Below, piece after piece: positions 49,113 to 59,580 of a DNA stretch of 64,000 nucleotides. Location: assembly GCA_012862575.1 (NCBI GenBank), contig BLSF01000088.1, positions 1-64,000 on the forward strand. Direction: 5' to 3'. The position numbers and the translations under genes were made by a program. The notes beneath the pieces were generated by a model. The model had not been told where the DNA came from. It searched no databases and was given only the letters and a program-made list of their open reading frames with translations. Positions within the stretch are counted from its first letter, which is position 1; each line of letters starts with the position of its first letter. The stretch is from Parietichytrium sp. I65-24A (lineage: Eukaryota > Sar > Bigyra > Thraustochytrida > Thraustochytriidae).

Positions 49113-50235
49113 ATTGGCTGCCGTCAATGGATCGTGATACCTGAAGGGGCAAGCAATTCTGCGCTCGAGTCCACGTGCGCAACCACTGCGCGCTGTACCT
49201 GTAATCCGGGGCTCGTTGTTTTTGATCTGGTGCGACAACAGCACGGCACGCCTTCGTGTCTCTTGGATAAAAGGTAATCTGGAATCGGCCGTGCACGGCC
49301 CGGCCCTCCGGGCTCTGTGAGCTAAACGGACAGATAATAGTATTATTCTAGCTAACTACTAGAGGACGCGGTCACGTCTAGCACTCACACCCACAAATCA
49401 CAGTCAGTGCTGGTATTTTCTGTGAGTACTCCATCAAACTGTCACTTACTCTGTGGCATCTGTGCCACGCGAACCCGCTCTATACACGTTTGCACACCCC
49501 TATCACACTTGAATGCCACCCAACAATCTCAACAAATCGTTCGATCACATGTGTGCTGGCCCTTTGCTTCTCAATTGTGATTCTTATATCAATGTGATTT
49601 TCCAAAAACACCGCAACTCCAAAGAGTCCGTAGCTACGCCATCCACGAATCGTGCGTCAGTTGCGTCCCTACGACTGCCCCCCCCCCCATCCCTCTCGGC
49701 GCAAGCGCGTCCACTCAAACGCCATCCAACCCTGCTCAAGTGTGTTCTGAATTTTAAACTCCGTCCAAATATCAAATTTGGTTCGACTACCAGAACGGCA
49801 GCTCGCAATGAATGCTTTCGAGCGCACAATTGTTCGTGGTCCTCCAGATCATGATGTGAGCAACGAGGACGTGTTCAACGTGTTCACCGGGATACACGTG
49901 AGCGGTACTCAGTGACTAGTACTCGATGAAACACATAAATGCATTCATGTATGCATCATGCGGAGAGAATAAAGTTCTTGCATGAACGTCATGAACGTCC
50001 TTGGCAATTGGCCAACGTCAGCAGGAGTAGCGCGTTCGTTTCCGGGTGGCGAAAGAAAACCATCAAGCGGCGAAGATATGGAATTTGGAAGAAAGAAATC
50101 TCATTCTCGACTCGCCACAATTGTTCCTCGGGGCTCTCTTTGTTCGCTCTCCGGATTCAGCCCACACGACACCGTGACGCCACACACACAACACACACAA
50201 CACGCTACACGCATGCGAGCGAGAGCCTAGGGTCC

Positions 50236-50275
<40 letters not shown>

Positions 50276-50281
50276 TGCGCC
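49113..50281. other. Intergenic, no gene seen
   Basis: Contains the 5' region of the small secreted protein (minus) and of DDRGK1 (plus). A run of C near 49680 and a (GA)n tract from about 50241 are the only structures noted. Confidence 0.45.
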
Positions 50282-50468
50282 ATGTCCGAGTGGTGGCACT
50301 CCGCGGGCGTCCTCGCCGCGTACGCCTTCTTCTTCCTCTTCGCCTTCTTCTTCCTCCTCCTCCGCGAGCGCTCCTCCCGGCAGCCGCAGCCGCAGGACCC
50401 GGCTCTCGCAGAACCCGCCTGGGACCGCGCAGAACCGGCGGGCGCAGGCCAGGAGGACCAGGAGGACN

Positions 50469-50503
<35 letters not shown>

Positions 50504-50697
50504 TGCGCCATGTCCGAGTGGTGGCACTCCGCGGGCGTCCTCGCCGCGTACGCCTTCTTCTTCCTCTTCGCCTTCTTCTTCCTCCTCCTCCGCGAGCGCT
50601 CCTCCCGGCAGCCGCAGCCGCAGGACCCGGCTCTCGCAGAACCCGCCTGGGACCGCGCAGAACCGGCGGGCGCAGGCCAGGAGGACCAGGAGGACCA
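50241..50697 (+). repeat. Exact 228-bp tandem duplication spanning an N (probable assembly artefact)
   Basis: The interval from the (GA)n tract through the first 61 codons of DDRGK1 (about 50241-50466) is repeated base for base after the N at 50467 (about 50469-50694), again led by (GA)n. Two contig ends overlapping in the repeat, not merged, would produce exactly this. Confidence 0.8.
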
Positions 50698-51307
50698 GGA
50701 GGAACCGGGGGAACCGGGGGAACCGGCGGGGGAGGGAGAACCGGGGCGGTTCGGCGCGCGGTCGGTGCGGCGGGTTCTGCGGCGGAACCAGCAGCGCGAG
50801 GAGCGCGAGGCGCGGCGCGCGTGGGTGGCGCAGCAGGAGTCGCGGCGGCAGGAGCTGCGCGACCGGCGAGACGCGCGCGAGGCGGAGCGCGAGGAGCTGC
50901 GGCTGGAGCGCGAGGAGCGCGAGAGGTTGGAGCGCGAGAGGAGGGCCAAGAGCGAGGCGGGCGAGTACGCCAAGTGGCGCTCGGGCATGGCGCTCGCGGA
51001 GAAGGGCAGCGCGGCGCGGCAGGAGGCGGACGTGGCGGCGTTCGTGCGCGCGCGAAAGGTCGTGTCGGTGGACCAGCTCGCGGCGGAGACGGGCATGCGC
51101 GCCACGGAGGCCGCCGAGAAGCTGCGCGCGCTGCGGGACGGTGGCGAGCTATCGGGCATCTTCGACGACAGAGGCACTTTCGTGCACGTCACGCCGGAGG
51201 AGGTCGACCGCGTGGTGCGGTTCATTAAAGAGAAGGGACGCGTCAGCGTCGCAGAGTTGGCGGCCGCCAGTGGCGAGCTGCTGCAGCTGGTGCCTGGCGA
51301 TGTTTGA
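50510..51307 (+). CDS. DDRGK1: DDRGK domain-containing protein 1 (UFMylation adaptor)
   Basis: Predicted 265 aa from the ATG at 50510; an identical ATG at 50282 belongs to the duplicated copy before the N and is probably an artefact. A single N-terminal membrane anchor (LAAYAFFFLFAFFFLLL) is followed by a Pro/Glu linker and a long Arg/Glu coiled coil of about 100 residues. The C-terminal winged-helix-like DDRGK domain follows (VDQLAAETGMRATEAAEKL, SGIFDDRGTF, GRVSVAELA). The signature reads DDRGT rather than DDRGK. In animals and plants DDRGK1 is ER-anchored, bound to UFL1 and CDK5RAP3, and acts in UFM1 ligation and ER-phagy. Codons are extremely GC rich compared with neighbours. Confidence 0.88.
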   Translation: MSEWWHSAGVLAAYAFFFLFAFFFLLLRERSSRQPQPQDPALAEPAWDRAEPAGAGQEDQEDQEEPGEPGEPAGEGEPGRFGARSVRRVLRRNQQREEREARRAWVAQQESRRQELRDRRDAREAEREELRLEREERERLERERRAKSEAGEYAKWRSGMALAEKGSAARQEADVAAFVRARKVVSVDQLAAETGMRATEAAEKLRALRDGGELSGIFDDRGTFVHVTPEEVDRVVRFIKEKGRVSVAELAAASGELLQLVPGDV

Positions 51308-51840
51308 GGTGAAATCAGAATTCAGAAAATTGCTCTCTTTCGCGCTTGTTGGTGGAAGCAACCAGCCTTTGCCAGCCATTTTCCCCTGTGTACAGACGAA
51401 AAGGGAGGTATTGCGGAGAGCGAGAGAGACTTGGGGCCATCAAGCGCTTCCATTTCATGATGCGTGGCATCTTTCTCTTGCCGAGACGGAAGAGCAACGC
51501 GTTGGTCACACTTCAACAGGGCCAATTGCCATATCAAGTCTGAGGTGTTCACGTTAGCGAGCAGAGTGAGAGGTCTATAGTTCTTTGAGAAATACCATTC
51601 ACTTTAGCGTGCAGCGTGAAATGTCATCGAAATTGCAGTCGCTGACGAGAACTTTGTCTCTCGCGCTGTACCTGGTTTCTCAGAAAGAGAAAAATAAAAG
51701 GATTGCTGTAGGAAATCAAAAATCTTTTGAGCCTGTCTTATTTTGCTCCTCAAAGAACGTCGCGGTAACTCGAGTTTGGTCGTTCGTTCGATCGTTGTCG
51801 CTGACAGCTCCACAAATACACGTCACATAGTCATCATCGT
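51308..51840. other. Convergent 3' region
   Basis: Between the ends of DDRGK1 (plus) and the JTB-like gene (minus). No gene seen. Confidence 0.45.
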
Positions 51841-52305
51841 TCAGTTGTTTACAATGCTGGAGAGGCGCTGATAAGCCTGCTTCTTCTGCTTCCAGACCAC
51901 ATACAGCGACCCCCCCGCTCCAAAGACCATCAGCGACTCAAACCACATCACGCGCTCAGGCCCGGAATCTGGCGGCAAACAGCTGTAATCCGATGTCACC
52001 TCCTTCGTGGTCACCACCTGCACGCCTTCGTTGGTGGGCTGCTTGCAGTCTTCCCCCACGCACTCGGCCTCGGGCTCGTGGACCTCAACGGTGCATTGCC
52101 GCGTCTGCTTGTACCCGGTCAGAGAACACGCCTTCTCCGACATTGAAACGCAGGGCTCGCACGGCGACAACGAAACGCACGACTCCTTCTTTGCAGGCGC
52201 CGCTTCCTGGCTGCTGTGGCTCACCATGACGACATCGTCCAGGGCGAAGGCGAGCAGGGCCTGCAGGGCTACCAGAACAGCGGCGAGGAGGAGCTGCCGA
52301 AGCAT
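51841..52305 (-). CDS. JTB-like type I membrane protein
   Basis: Predicted 154 aa from the ATG at 52305, which begins a signal peptide (MLRQLLLAAVLVALQALLAFA). The ectodomain has SPCEPC, then KACSLTGYKQTRQC, then YSCL. A MWFESLMVFGAGGSLYVVW membrane span and a short basic tail (KQKKQAYQRL) follow. Order and residues match the JTB family (human: SPC, PTGY, SC, FWKFE before the span, RQR tail). JTB is linked to mitosis and mitochondrial or TGF-beta responses in animals; its molecular role is unclear. There is an insert of about 35 residues (AECVGEDC...) between the TGY segment and the last Cys. Confidence 0.75.
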   Translation of the reverse strand: MLRQLLLAAVLVALQALLAFALDDVVMVSHSSQEAAPAKKESCVSLSPCEPCVSMSEKACSLTGYKQTRQCTVEVHEPEAECVGEDCKQPTNEGVQVVTTKEVTSDYSCLPPDSGPERVMWFESLMVFGAGGSLYVVWKQKKQAYQRLSSIVNN

Positions 52306-53504
52306 TTCTTCTTTTTTGTTCTTCCTTATAGACTGCCAAAGAGGTACGGAAACGGAAAAGCACAACGGCACACGGCAAAGCAAAACTCGAACAGCTCAGC
52401 TTGAAGATCCCCACTCGCTAAACGAAGCACTTCGTCTCAAGGATTTAAATATCGACCCACTCCTCTCGCGCTCCACAGTCACAGCGCTTTGGTTCGAGAG
52501 TCTCCCCACGCTCGCAAGCTCTCCAGCACGCCTCAAATTTCTTCCACGCTGGCTCCTCCTTGACCCTTCGCCAGCACACTCTCTGGGCCCCGCTGAGTCC
52601 CCTCTGAGTCCCCGCACGAAAACGTTCAAAAGTAGAACGCAACGAGGACAGTGAGGACAGTGAGATACAGTGACAGTGACAGTGAGGACGGGGAAGGATG
52701 ATCTTATGGTTGACTAACTCACTCACAGTCGAGCTTTCCTCTCGGCTTTACAGGAAGCGTAGGACTCGTGAGGTGTTCTTGCCGTCGCCTAACCGAGTTA
52801 GTGTTAAAACCGGTGCACGTTGTGTTTGCGGGAGCCGAAGGAATTGAATTGTGCGGGAGAAGAACCGCCAACGCAACGCAACGCAAGAGCGGTTCGCCGC
52901 GACGCAGTACTCGAGTTACCTCTTTGAAAACTCTCAAGAGCAGACCCTGCCACTTTCGGCGTGCCAATCGCACGGGCTATGTATCCACGGAGTTTCGTCG
53001 AAAACAGCTCCACATGCACTTGCGCTGTCGGGAGTGCCGAGTTCTCCGGAAAGAAACGCTTGATGTGTCTTTGAGAGCCTCTGAGACTGCGGATGACTGC
53101 GGTGTGGAACGAGAAATATAAAATGTGCTGCTGGCGTTCGAGTTGTAGTACTGTGCGTGCAATATGCAACATGCAACATGCAGCGTGCATGCATCTCTGA
53201 AGAATATCATATCTATCCCTTATGGTTCTGATGGTTCTGATGTTGTTGGTACACTAGGCTAGCTACTTGTATTTGAGTACCGCATTCGTTGGTCGTCAAT
53301 GGTCAATTGGTCAATTGATCAATTGTGTCGACTGCGTTTGGTTTGCGTTCACAGTCAACACAGTCAGCCTGACTCGAGAGTGCGAGGTTGGCGACCCAGC
53401 AGTCCGTCTGTTCCGCGAGGCTGAAGCGCCTTTGGTGGCAACTCTCGGTACTGTCTCACAGCTCTAGGCTAGCAGGCTAGCAGGCGAGTGGCGGTTGGAA
53501 CAAG
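52306..53504. other. Divergent intergenic region, no gene seen
   Basis: Holds promoters of the JTB-like gene (minus) and WDR55 (plus). Short gtgaggaca/cagtgaca repeats lie near 52645-52690. No coding signal. Confidence 0.45.
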
Positions 53505-54683
53505 ATGAAGACCATCAAGTGCGCCTCCCAGGGCATGTGCCTGGACATGAACGAGACGCACCTCTGCGTCGGGCTCGTGAGCGGCGGTGCGCAGGTGTTC
53601 AAGCTGAGCGACCAGGAGCAAGCGTTCTGCGTCCCGCCGGCGCAAGAGGACAGCTCGTGCAGGGTCGTGCGCTTCCGGGGGGACAAGTTGGCGCTGGCGT
53701 ACAACACGGGCGAGCTGGTGGTGGCCAAGGCAGAGGACGGCGGGGAGCTGTGGCGGTCAACGGCGGAGAGCAAGACGCCCATGTGCTCGCTGTGGTGGCT
53801 GGAGGACGACCTCGTCGTGACAGGGGACGAGGAGGGCGCCATCAAGGTGTGGGACCTGAAGCGCGAGGACGGAAAGAGCTCTGTGGGGATTAAGAAGCAG
53901 ACGGATTACATCTCGAATCTCAAGTATTTGCCGGAGAAGAAAACCTTGTTGGCCACATCAGGAGATGGGACCCTGGGAGTCTACACGTTCACATCTGGGT
54001 ACGAGAGCCTCAAATTGAACAAAGTTTCAGACGAGCAGGATGACGACCTCCTGTGTCTCGAAGTGGTCAAGAACGGCCGCAAAGTGATGGTTGGGACTTT
54101 GGAAGGCGTCTTGGACGTGTGGTCCTGGAATCGCTGGGAAGACATCTCCGACCGCCTTCCTGGTCACCCAGAAAGTATCTCTGCGCTTCTTAAATTTGAT
54201 GAAGAAACTATTTGCACTGGATCTGGCGATGGCATGATTCGTCTTGTGTCGGTGTTTCCTCACAAGCTGCTGCACGTTCTTGCGGATCAAGGTGAAGTGA
54301 ATCCCGTGGAGCGGATGTGCTGGTCGACAGACCGCCGCTTCATCGCCACTGTGTCAAACGATGTAAAGATTCGCTTTCACGACACGTCCATCCTGGTCGA
54401 CTCTGACGGCGAGGAGGAGGAGGAGGAGGGTGGCGAAAAGCAGGCCAAGGCAGAGGGCTCTGACGACGAGGAAGTCTCCGGGGAGGAGAATGGTAAAGCC
54501 AAGCGCGCACGAGCGGAAGCGTCAGACTCGGATGACGATGACGATGACTCGGATGATTCGGAAGAAGGTAGTTCGAGCAAGGTCGCCAAAAAGGCTGATC
54601 ACTTCTCAGCTCGAAACCTGAAAGCTAAAAGCAAGGACGCTGTCAAGCGCAAAGCTGCGGAGAACTTTTTCTCCGACCTCTAA
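53505..54683 (+). CDS. WDR55: WD repeat protein 55 (WDR55)
   Basis: Predicted 392 aa, ATG at 53505, single exon. Seven WD40 repeats span roughly residues 1-305 (for example LVVTGDEEGAIKVWD, LLATSGDGTLGVY, KVMVGTLEGVLDVW, TICTGSGDGMIRL, FIATVSNDVKIRFHD). A Glu/Asp-rich low-complexity stretch (about 305-365) and a basic tail ending KRKAAENFFSDL follow; that end is characteristic of WDR55, whose members end FFADL. Human WDR55 is a nucleolar protein needed for rRNA processing; the same role is inferred. The first part of the gene is very GC rich and the second half less so. Confidence 0.88.
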   Translation: MKTIKCASQGMCLDMNETHLCVGLVSGGAQVFKLSDQEQAFCVPPAQEDSSCRVVRFRGDKLALAYNTGELVVAKAEDGGELWRSTAESKTPMCSLWWLEDDLVVTGDEEGAIKVWDLKREDGKSSVGIKKQTDYISNLKYLPEKKTLLATSGDGTLGVYTFTSGYESLKLNKVSDEQDDDLLCLEVVKNGRKVMVGTLEGVLDVWSWNRWEDISDRLPGHPESISALLKFDEETICTGSGDGMIRLVSVFPHKLLHVLADQGEVNPVERMCWSTDRRFIATVSNDVKIRFHDTSILVDSDGEEEEEEGGEKQAKAEGSDDEEVSGEENGKAKRARAEASDSDDDDDDSDDSEEGSSSKVAKKADHFSARNLKAKSKDAVKRKAAENFFSDL

Positions 54684-55174
54684 CTAACGGAACCTTTGGT
54701 ATAAAGGCACCGAGAGCCTTGCGATTGCGTGTCTTACTCTTGTTGTGTAAGTAAATCAGATACATTTTTCTATAACAATCTTGTCTTTCATCTTTGGCAC
54801 GGTCGACATCAACAGAGAGACGACATTCAAAACCTAGAGGGAAAAGAAGATGCAAGAAACGCATTGGCAACGAAGATCGTTCTTGGCCGAAAAAAAGTAA
54901 GGAGCAGAGAAAATCCTTTTGGTCATGTACGACGTCAAATAAATAAAAACTGTCCATATGTTTTGTGTGTGTATAAAACTAAGAGGCGGGGCAAGTAGGG
55001 AAGAAAATTTCGTCGCAAACTATCCAGTCTTTTTTTCTACTACAATAGAAAAGAGGTAGAGAGGGCGCACCCCAAGGGGGCCAAAACAGTGTTTATTAAT
55101 CGGTCAATGTGAAAAACAGCAAAATCTGAGGAACAGAGAACACAACTATCTACTCAAGGCGAGCCTGCAAGCGC
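54684..55174. other. Convergent 3' region
   Basis: About 490 nt between the ends of WDR55 and the sphingomyelinase-like gene. No gene seen. Confidence 0.5.
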
Positions 55175-57244
55175 TCACTCGTCATCACGAGGCACTCCGT
55201 ACTCAAAGGTAAATCGACTGATGATAGGGTAGTGGTCGCTCAAGTCAATGTGAGACTTGCCTTTGAATGTGTAAGGCTTGTCTCCTCGAATATTGGAAAG
55301 GATAGTGGTCGCCGAAAAAACTGGCAAAAGATGGTTCCTCGAGAAGAGAGAATAGTCCAGCAAGGCGCAGCCGTCGCCCGCGGAAGGACCGCCCATGGCC
55401 AGGGTGTTGCTTGTGGAGTTGAACGAAAAGAGCTTTAGTAAACGCTCGTCTTGTTCCAATGTCTCTTGCTTTACGCTCACGAGAGGTTCCACTGCGACGT
55501 GGCCATCGTGATTGTACATCTCATAGTAGTTGGCCTTCTTCTTCTCTTGCAGAGCGATAAGCTGCCTACCTACACGCATCACCTCGGGGTCCACCTGGTG
55601 CGTATCCATGGCCCCGAGGATGTCAAGCATGCGCTCGTACTGGTGGGCACTGCGAAGCCTACAGACATTGAGATCCCCAGCGAAAATCACTGGCTCGCTC
55701 TTTGGAATGTTGTACTTTTGCACCGCTCTGCGAACGTGCAGCATTTGTGCCTCCCGGGCCCGCATAGCTGCACCATACTCCCAGGCTTGAAGATGAGTGG
55801 CAACCACGTTGCACAGTTTGCCCTGCTTCATTATTTTCGTGTAAATCATCCCCTTGTTCGCGAGGCCGTCGTCCCGAGCCCACTCGTCCTTGAAGATACT
55901 CTCTTCTGACTTGACGATCGGGTATCGGGACATGACAATCACTCCTCCGTTGCTGATTGCGTGGGTTTCAATCATTGGGCCTGACCCAGCCACTGGCGTT
56001 TCGTAGACAAGCCCGAGCTTGCGCTTGAGTCCCGCGCGGATGCGCCCCACTGCTTTATCGCAAAAGGCTTCGCAGAGCACAATCACATCTGGAAGATCAT
56101 CGGAGCTCTCTAAAAGGCCGAGATCGTCCAAGGAGTTGAGGATTCCCTCCGCAATCATTCTCGAGCGCGGATGCTTGCCAAACCCGAGCCCAACTCCAAA
56201 TGCATTAAGGACGTTCAGTAGTCCCCACAGCTGCGGCATCATCCATGTATTGTACACCAAAACAGAGAGATCGAGACTGGAAAATTCCGGGCTGCCATCA
56301 GCGCTTGCAGAGCTGTCATCGCCGAATTTACGAGCGGGCTCGTTGGATATGTCGGAGTAGTGGAGGGTGAAGGACAGGGGCGTCACCTCCATGAGCCGCG
56401 AGCTCCCAGCGGATACCTTGGCGGCCTCGACCAAGAAGCAGCCTCCATAGCGCTGAATTCCACCTAGCGACCAAGTGTTGACCGGGATCCCGGCATTGTC
56501 CACGCCAACGATTTGAACGTTGTCAAAACAACAGATCGGCCCAGTCTTTCCAGGGCACACTAGGCGAACAAGTTTTCTAAACCTCTTGGACCGTAGCTCC
56601 ACGACTTGGCCGAAATGTATGTGCTCGTGAAAGACCTTCTGTAATGCTTTGGAGCCTGGCTTGCGCACACCGCTAATTGTAAATGCCCGCGCGGTCGCCC
56701 GTGTAGTTTTGCGGTTGATGCACATGTTCAGTTTCGTGAAGAGGCTCCTCACCCCATTCACGGGTGGCACGTGTCTACTCAGCGTAGAGATCCAGAGGCT
56801 CGAGGCGCAGAGTTTGATCCGATCACCAACGCCGAATTCAGGGCCCCTGTGCGGCTCGTGAAACCCAGGAAACAACTTCTTGAGCGCATCGTGCGCGCCT
56901 CTCAGCGGATCAGTGTACTTTTCCGCCGCCATGGTCTCTTTCATCGCCTTGATCGCAGCGAGCTCCTCGCTGGAGGAGCTCGTTCGCTCAGCAATCAAGC
57001 TCGAGCTGGACTGGTCATCGAAGCTAACAGCTGGGCCGCGGCTTGGCACCAGCGGCTGAGACAGCGACTGTGAGTCGCTCTTCATCGCATCTAGAGCTGC
57101 GACAGCCAATTTCAGCGCATGGCTGCCGTCCAGAACCAGCCCATTCTCGAAAAGGAAATCCACCACCTCGCCGAGCCCAGCCTCATTGCCCACCTCCTGC
57201 ACCACAGCCTTCACCGCGAGCTTATCCGCCAGCCCGGACTCCAT
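55175..57244 (-). CDS. Neutral sphingomyelinase-like phosphodiesterase (EEP superfamily)
   Basis: Predicted 689 aa from the ATG at 57244, the first in frame. The C-terminal 370 residues carry the endonuclease/exonuclease/phosphatase catalytic motifs of sphingomyelinases in order: VLVYNTWMMP (Asn), VIVLCEAFCD (Mg-binding Glu), NGGVIVMSRYPI, NKGMIYTKI, ATHLQAW, FAGDLNV (Asp/Asn), DYSLFSR and DLSDHYPIISRF (catalytic His). These residues hydrolyse sphingomyelin or related sphingolipids to ceramide. The N-terminal half has helical segments, a Ser-rich linker and a globular region (LVRLVCPGKTGPICCFDN) of unknown family, perhaps membrane targeting. There is no signal peptide, so a cytosolic or membrane-associated enzyme is likely. 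Single exon. Confidence 0.82.
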   Translation of the reverse strand: MESGLADKLAVKAVVQEVGNEAGLGEVVDFLFENGLVLDGSHALKLAVAALDAMKSDSQSLSQPLVPSRGPAVSFDDQSSSSLIAERTSSSSEELAAIKAMKETMAAEKYTDPLRGAHDALKKLFPGFHEPHRGPEFGVGDRIKLCASSLWISTLSRHVPPVNGVRSLFTKLNMCINRKTTRATARAFTISGVRKPGSKALQKVFHEHIHFGQVVELRSKRFRKLVRLVCPGKTGPICCFDNVQIVGVDNAGIPVNTWSLGGIQRYGGCFLVEAAKVSAGSSRLMEVTPLSFTLHYSDISNEPARKFGDDSSASADGSPEFSSLDLSVLVYNTWMMPQLWGLLNVLNAFGVGLGFGKHPRSRMIAEGILNSLDDLGLLESSDDLPDVIVLCEAFCDKAVGRIRAGLKRKLGLVYETPVAGSGPMIETHAISNGGVIVMSRYPIVKSEESIFKDEWARDDGLANKGMIYTKIMKQGKLCNVVATHLQAWEYGAAMRAREAQMLHVRRAVQKYNIPKSEPVIFAGDLNVCRLRSAHQYERMLDILGAMDTHQVDPEVMRVGRQLIALQEKKKANYYEMYNHDGHVAVEPLVSVKQETLEQDERLLKLFSFNSTSNTLAMGGPSAGDGCALLDYSLFSRNHLLPVFSATTILSNIRGDKPYTFKGKSHIDLSDHYPIISRFTFEYGVPRDDE

Positions 57245-59580
57245 CTCCCCGATTACCGCCTCACCGCCTGACCGTATTCGACTTGCAGCTTTTGATCCAC
57301 ACTCTGTCTCTGACTCTGACTCTGTCTCGTCTCTTCTCTCTCTCTCTGCAGCGAGGAGGCCGGAACCCAAGAACCCGATGATCGCGCGTCCGCCGGCGTC
57401 GGTGGGTTCCGCGGGTGCGCTGAGGCGAGTGCGACGCTGTTCTGCGCTGTTGAGACAAAGACAGAAAGTCAGAAAGACAGAAAGAGACAAAGAGAGAGAA
57501 AGGGATTCAAAGTTTGTTTCTTTCTTTCTTTCTTTGGCCCACTGCTCTATATACTATATACTATTAGATGAACTCTACGAACTCTACTGCACTGTATGGG
57601 TCCGCTTGGTCCGGTGGGGTCACGGTCATCATGGTGGTACTAAGCCAGAGTTTAACGCGACTCATTCGCCTACTAGACTGCTACCACTCCACTTCTTCCG
57701 CCTTACTCGTAGACTACTCTACCGCTTTTCCCTGGATGCCCTGTACGCACCGGCGCATAGCAGGGGGTAGTCGAGCTCATACGCGCGGTTAAGCGGCCAG
57801 AGGGACTAGCGAAATGGCTGGGAGGGCGCTACGCCATGCGAAGTATCACTTCACTGCACTTCGACTGAGAATGGAGACTAGGACGAAGAATCGTAGCGGT
57901 GATGGTCCAGCTGATTAAGAGTAGCAAGGCGATTTAGTAGGAGGTGCCAGGATGTACAGCCGGGCACCAAGACGCTGTCCTTCCTCTTTCCGGCTACGAC
58001 CTCCCATGAGTAGCTACTGTAAACTGCACAGAGCCATAGGGGTGTACTGTCTTTCATAGCCCCCCAACTGTGGTCTCCTCCATAGTTGTCATGTAGACGA
58101 TGCTACCACTGGCTGGAGATGGATTTCGCCCACTCAGCTCAGTATTTACCTCTAAGCGAGTTGCGGTATTATGGACCTGGATAGATACTGTTACGAGGAG
58201 TGTGTCCCGTTTGGGAGGTAAGCGTGTTCGCTCGTGGCTAGGGAAATCGGGAGCCTTGGGAGCCTATAGGAGTACCAGGTAGTGTGCGTTGTAGGGGTGA
58301 GCGAGAATTGGTATTGAAGCGTATGCCCAACAGCGGTAGAGGCAGATAGTCCTCCAATAGGCTGATGGAAGTATGGGTGATGGAGTGAGGAGAGCGAAAT
58401 GAGTGTGTCTGTAAGGGAGTGAGTGAGTGAGTGCGTTGCCAGCGCTGGAAAGCTTCATTGCACAGTCAGCCAAAAACAGTACTAGTACCACAAACATAGG
58501 AGCATCTTGCCGAAAATGACAGAGTACTTTGGCCGTGCTGACTATGGATGTACCCAAAATGATAGTCGTGGCTAGAGTTGACATCGCGGCAATCGATCGA
58601 AGCCAAAAAAGGTGGAGAATGGCGGAAGACGTAGTTTTACGTTCGGAAGGCCTTCACGGTGCCACCAGTGGATGATGCTGCGCTGGGGTTTGGTGGAGAT
58701 TCGCGAAGTTCAACTGTCGCTTTGGGCGGCTCAATTGAGCAGCTATTAGACTCAGAGTTTTCCTCGGAATTCAGGGGTCACCGATGGCCCGAGTCACTGT
58801 CAGAACGAACCGACAACAGCTCAGCATCGAACGCTTTCATGAGCAATCGCGCCTACAACTGTCCTGAGAAACTTTACACTCCTGGCACCGATTGCTCGGC
58901 CACACTTGGCGCGTTGGCTCGTTTTCAGCATCATGACCAGGAAGGTCAAAACGATACAGGCGTAGTGGTGCTATGGTACTCTTAGTTCGGATGTTGACCC
59001 ACGCACTAAGCCTAAACAGTGACTGGAGGATTGGATCGATTGCATCTTTCTGAGATTTCTGAGACGACCTTTCATTGACGTGCTTTAATTGACCCAACGC
59101 GAGATTGATATAGAAATGGCATGACTGCTGGCGCTATACGAGTATCGAAACGAGTATCGATACCGGCTCACGGTTCTCTAGTAGCTAGGGTCTCTGGCAC
59201 TCGGTGGTCTACTAGATTCCACACATCTTGGCAAAAGCTGCGGCAAAGCTCTTCCTGAATCTCCGAAGCCAGAAGCAACTAGAAGCAAAATGAGAACAAC
59301 CACTCTGCAGTTGTTTGGCGTTGGAGGCCGATCGTGAACCACCTAGCTAGAAGTGACCATTTTTAGACTGAAACTCCGGCCATGAATCTTATTGTTGAGA
59401 CTTTCAGAGACATTCGGTCGCGAGAATACGCACGAGTCCTGGGCGAGAAGCTTTCAAGTGCTCGGGAAAAGAGTAAGGAGTAATATCACCACGCAGGCTT
59501 TTTGCAAAGTGCAGACTGCTATCATTACACGAAGTTTACAAATAAATTACTCGTACGGTACGTACATCAGTTTGCGTGCG
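57245..59580. other. Intergenic, 2.3 kb, no gene seen
   Basis: Includes the 5' region of the sphingomyelinase-like gene (pyrimidine-rich, with TCTCTGACTC repeats near 57300-57350). No frame has convincing protein features; 57780-58300 is rich in TAG/CTA. Confidence 0.4.
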
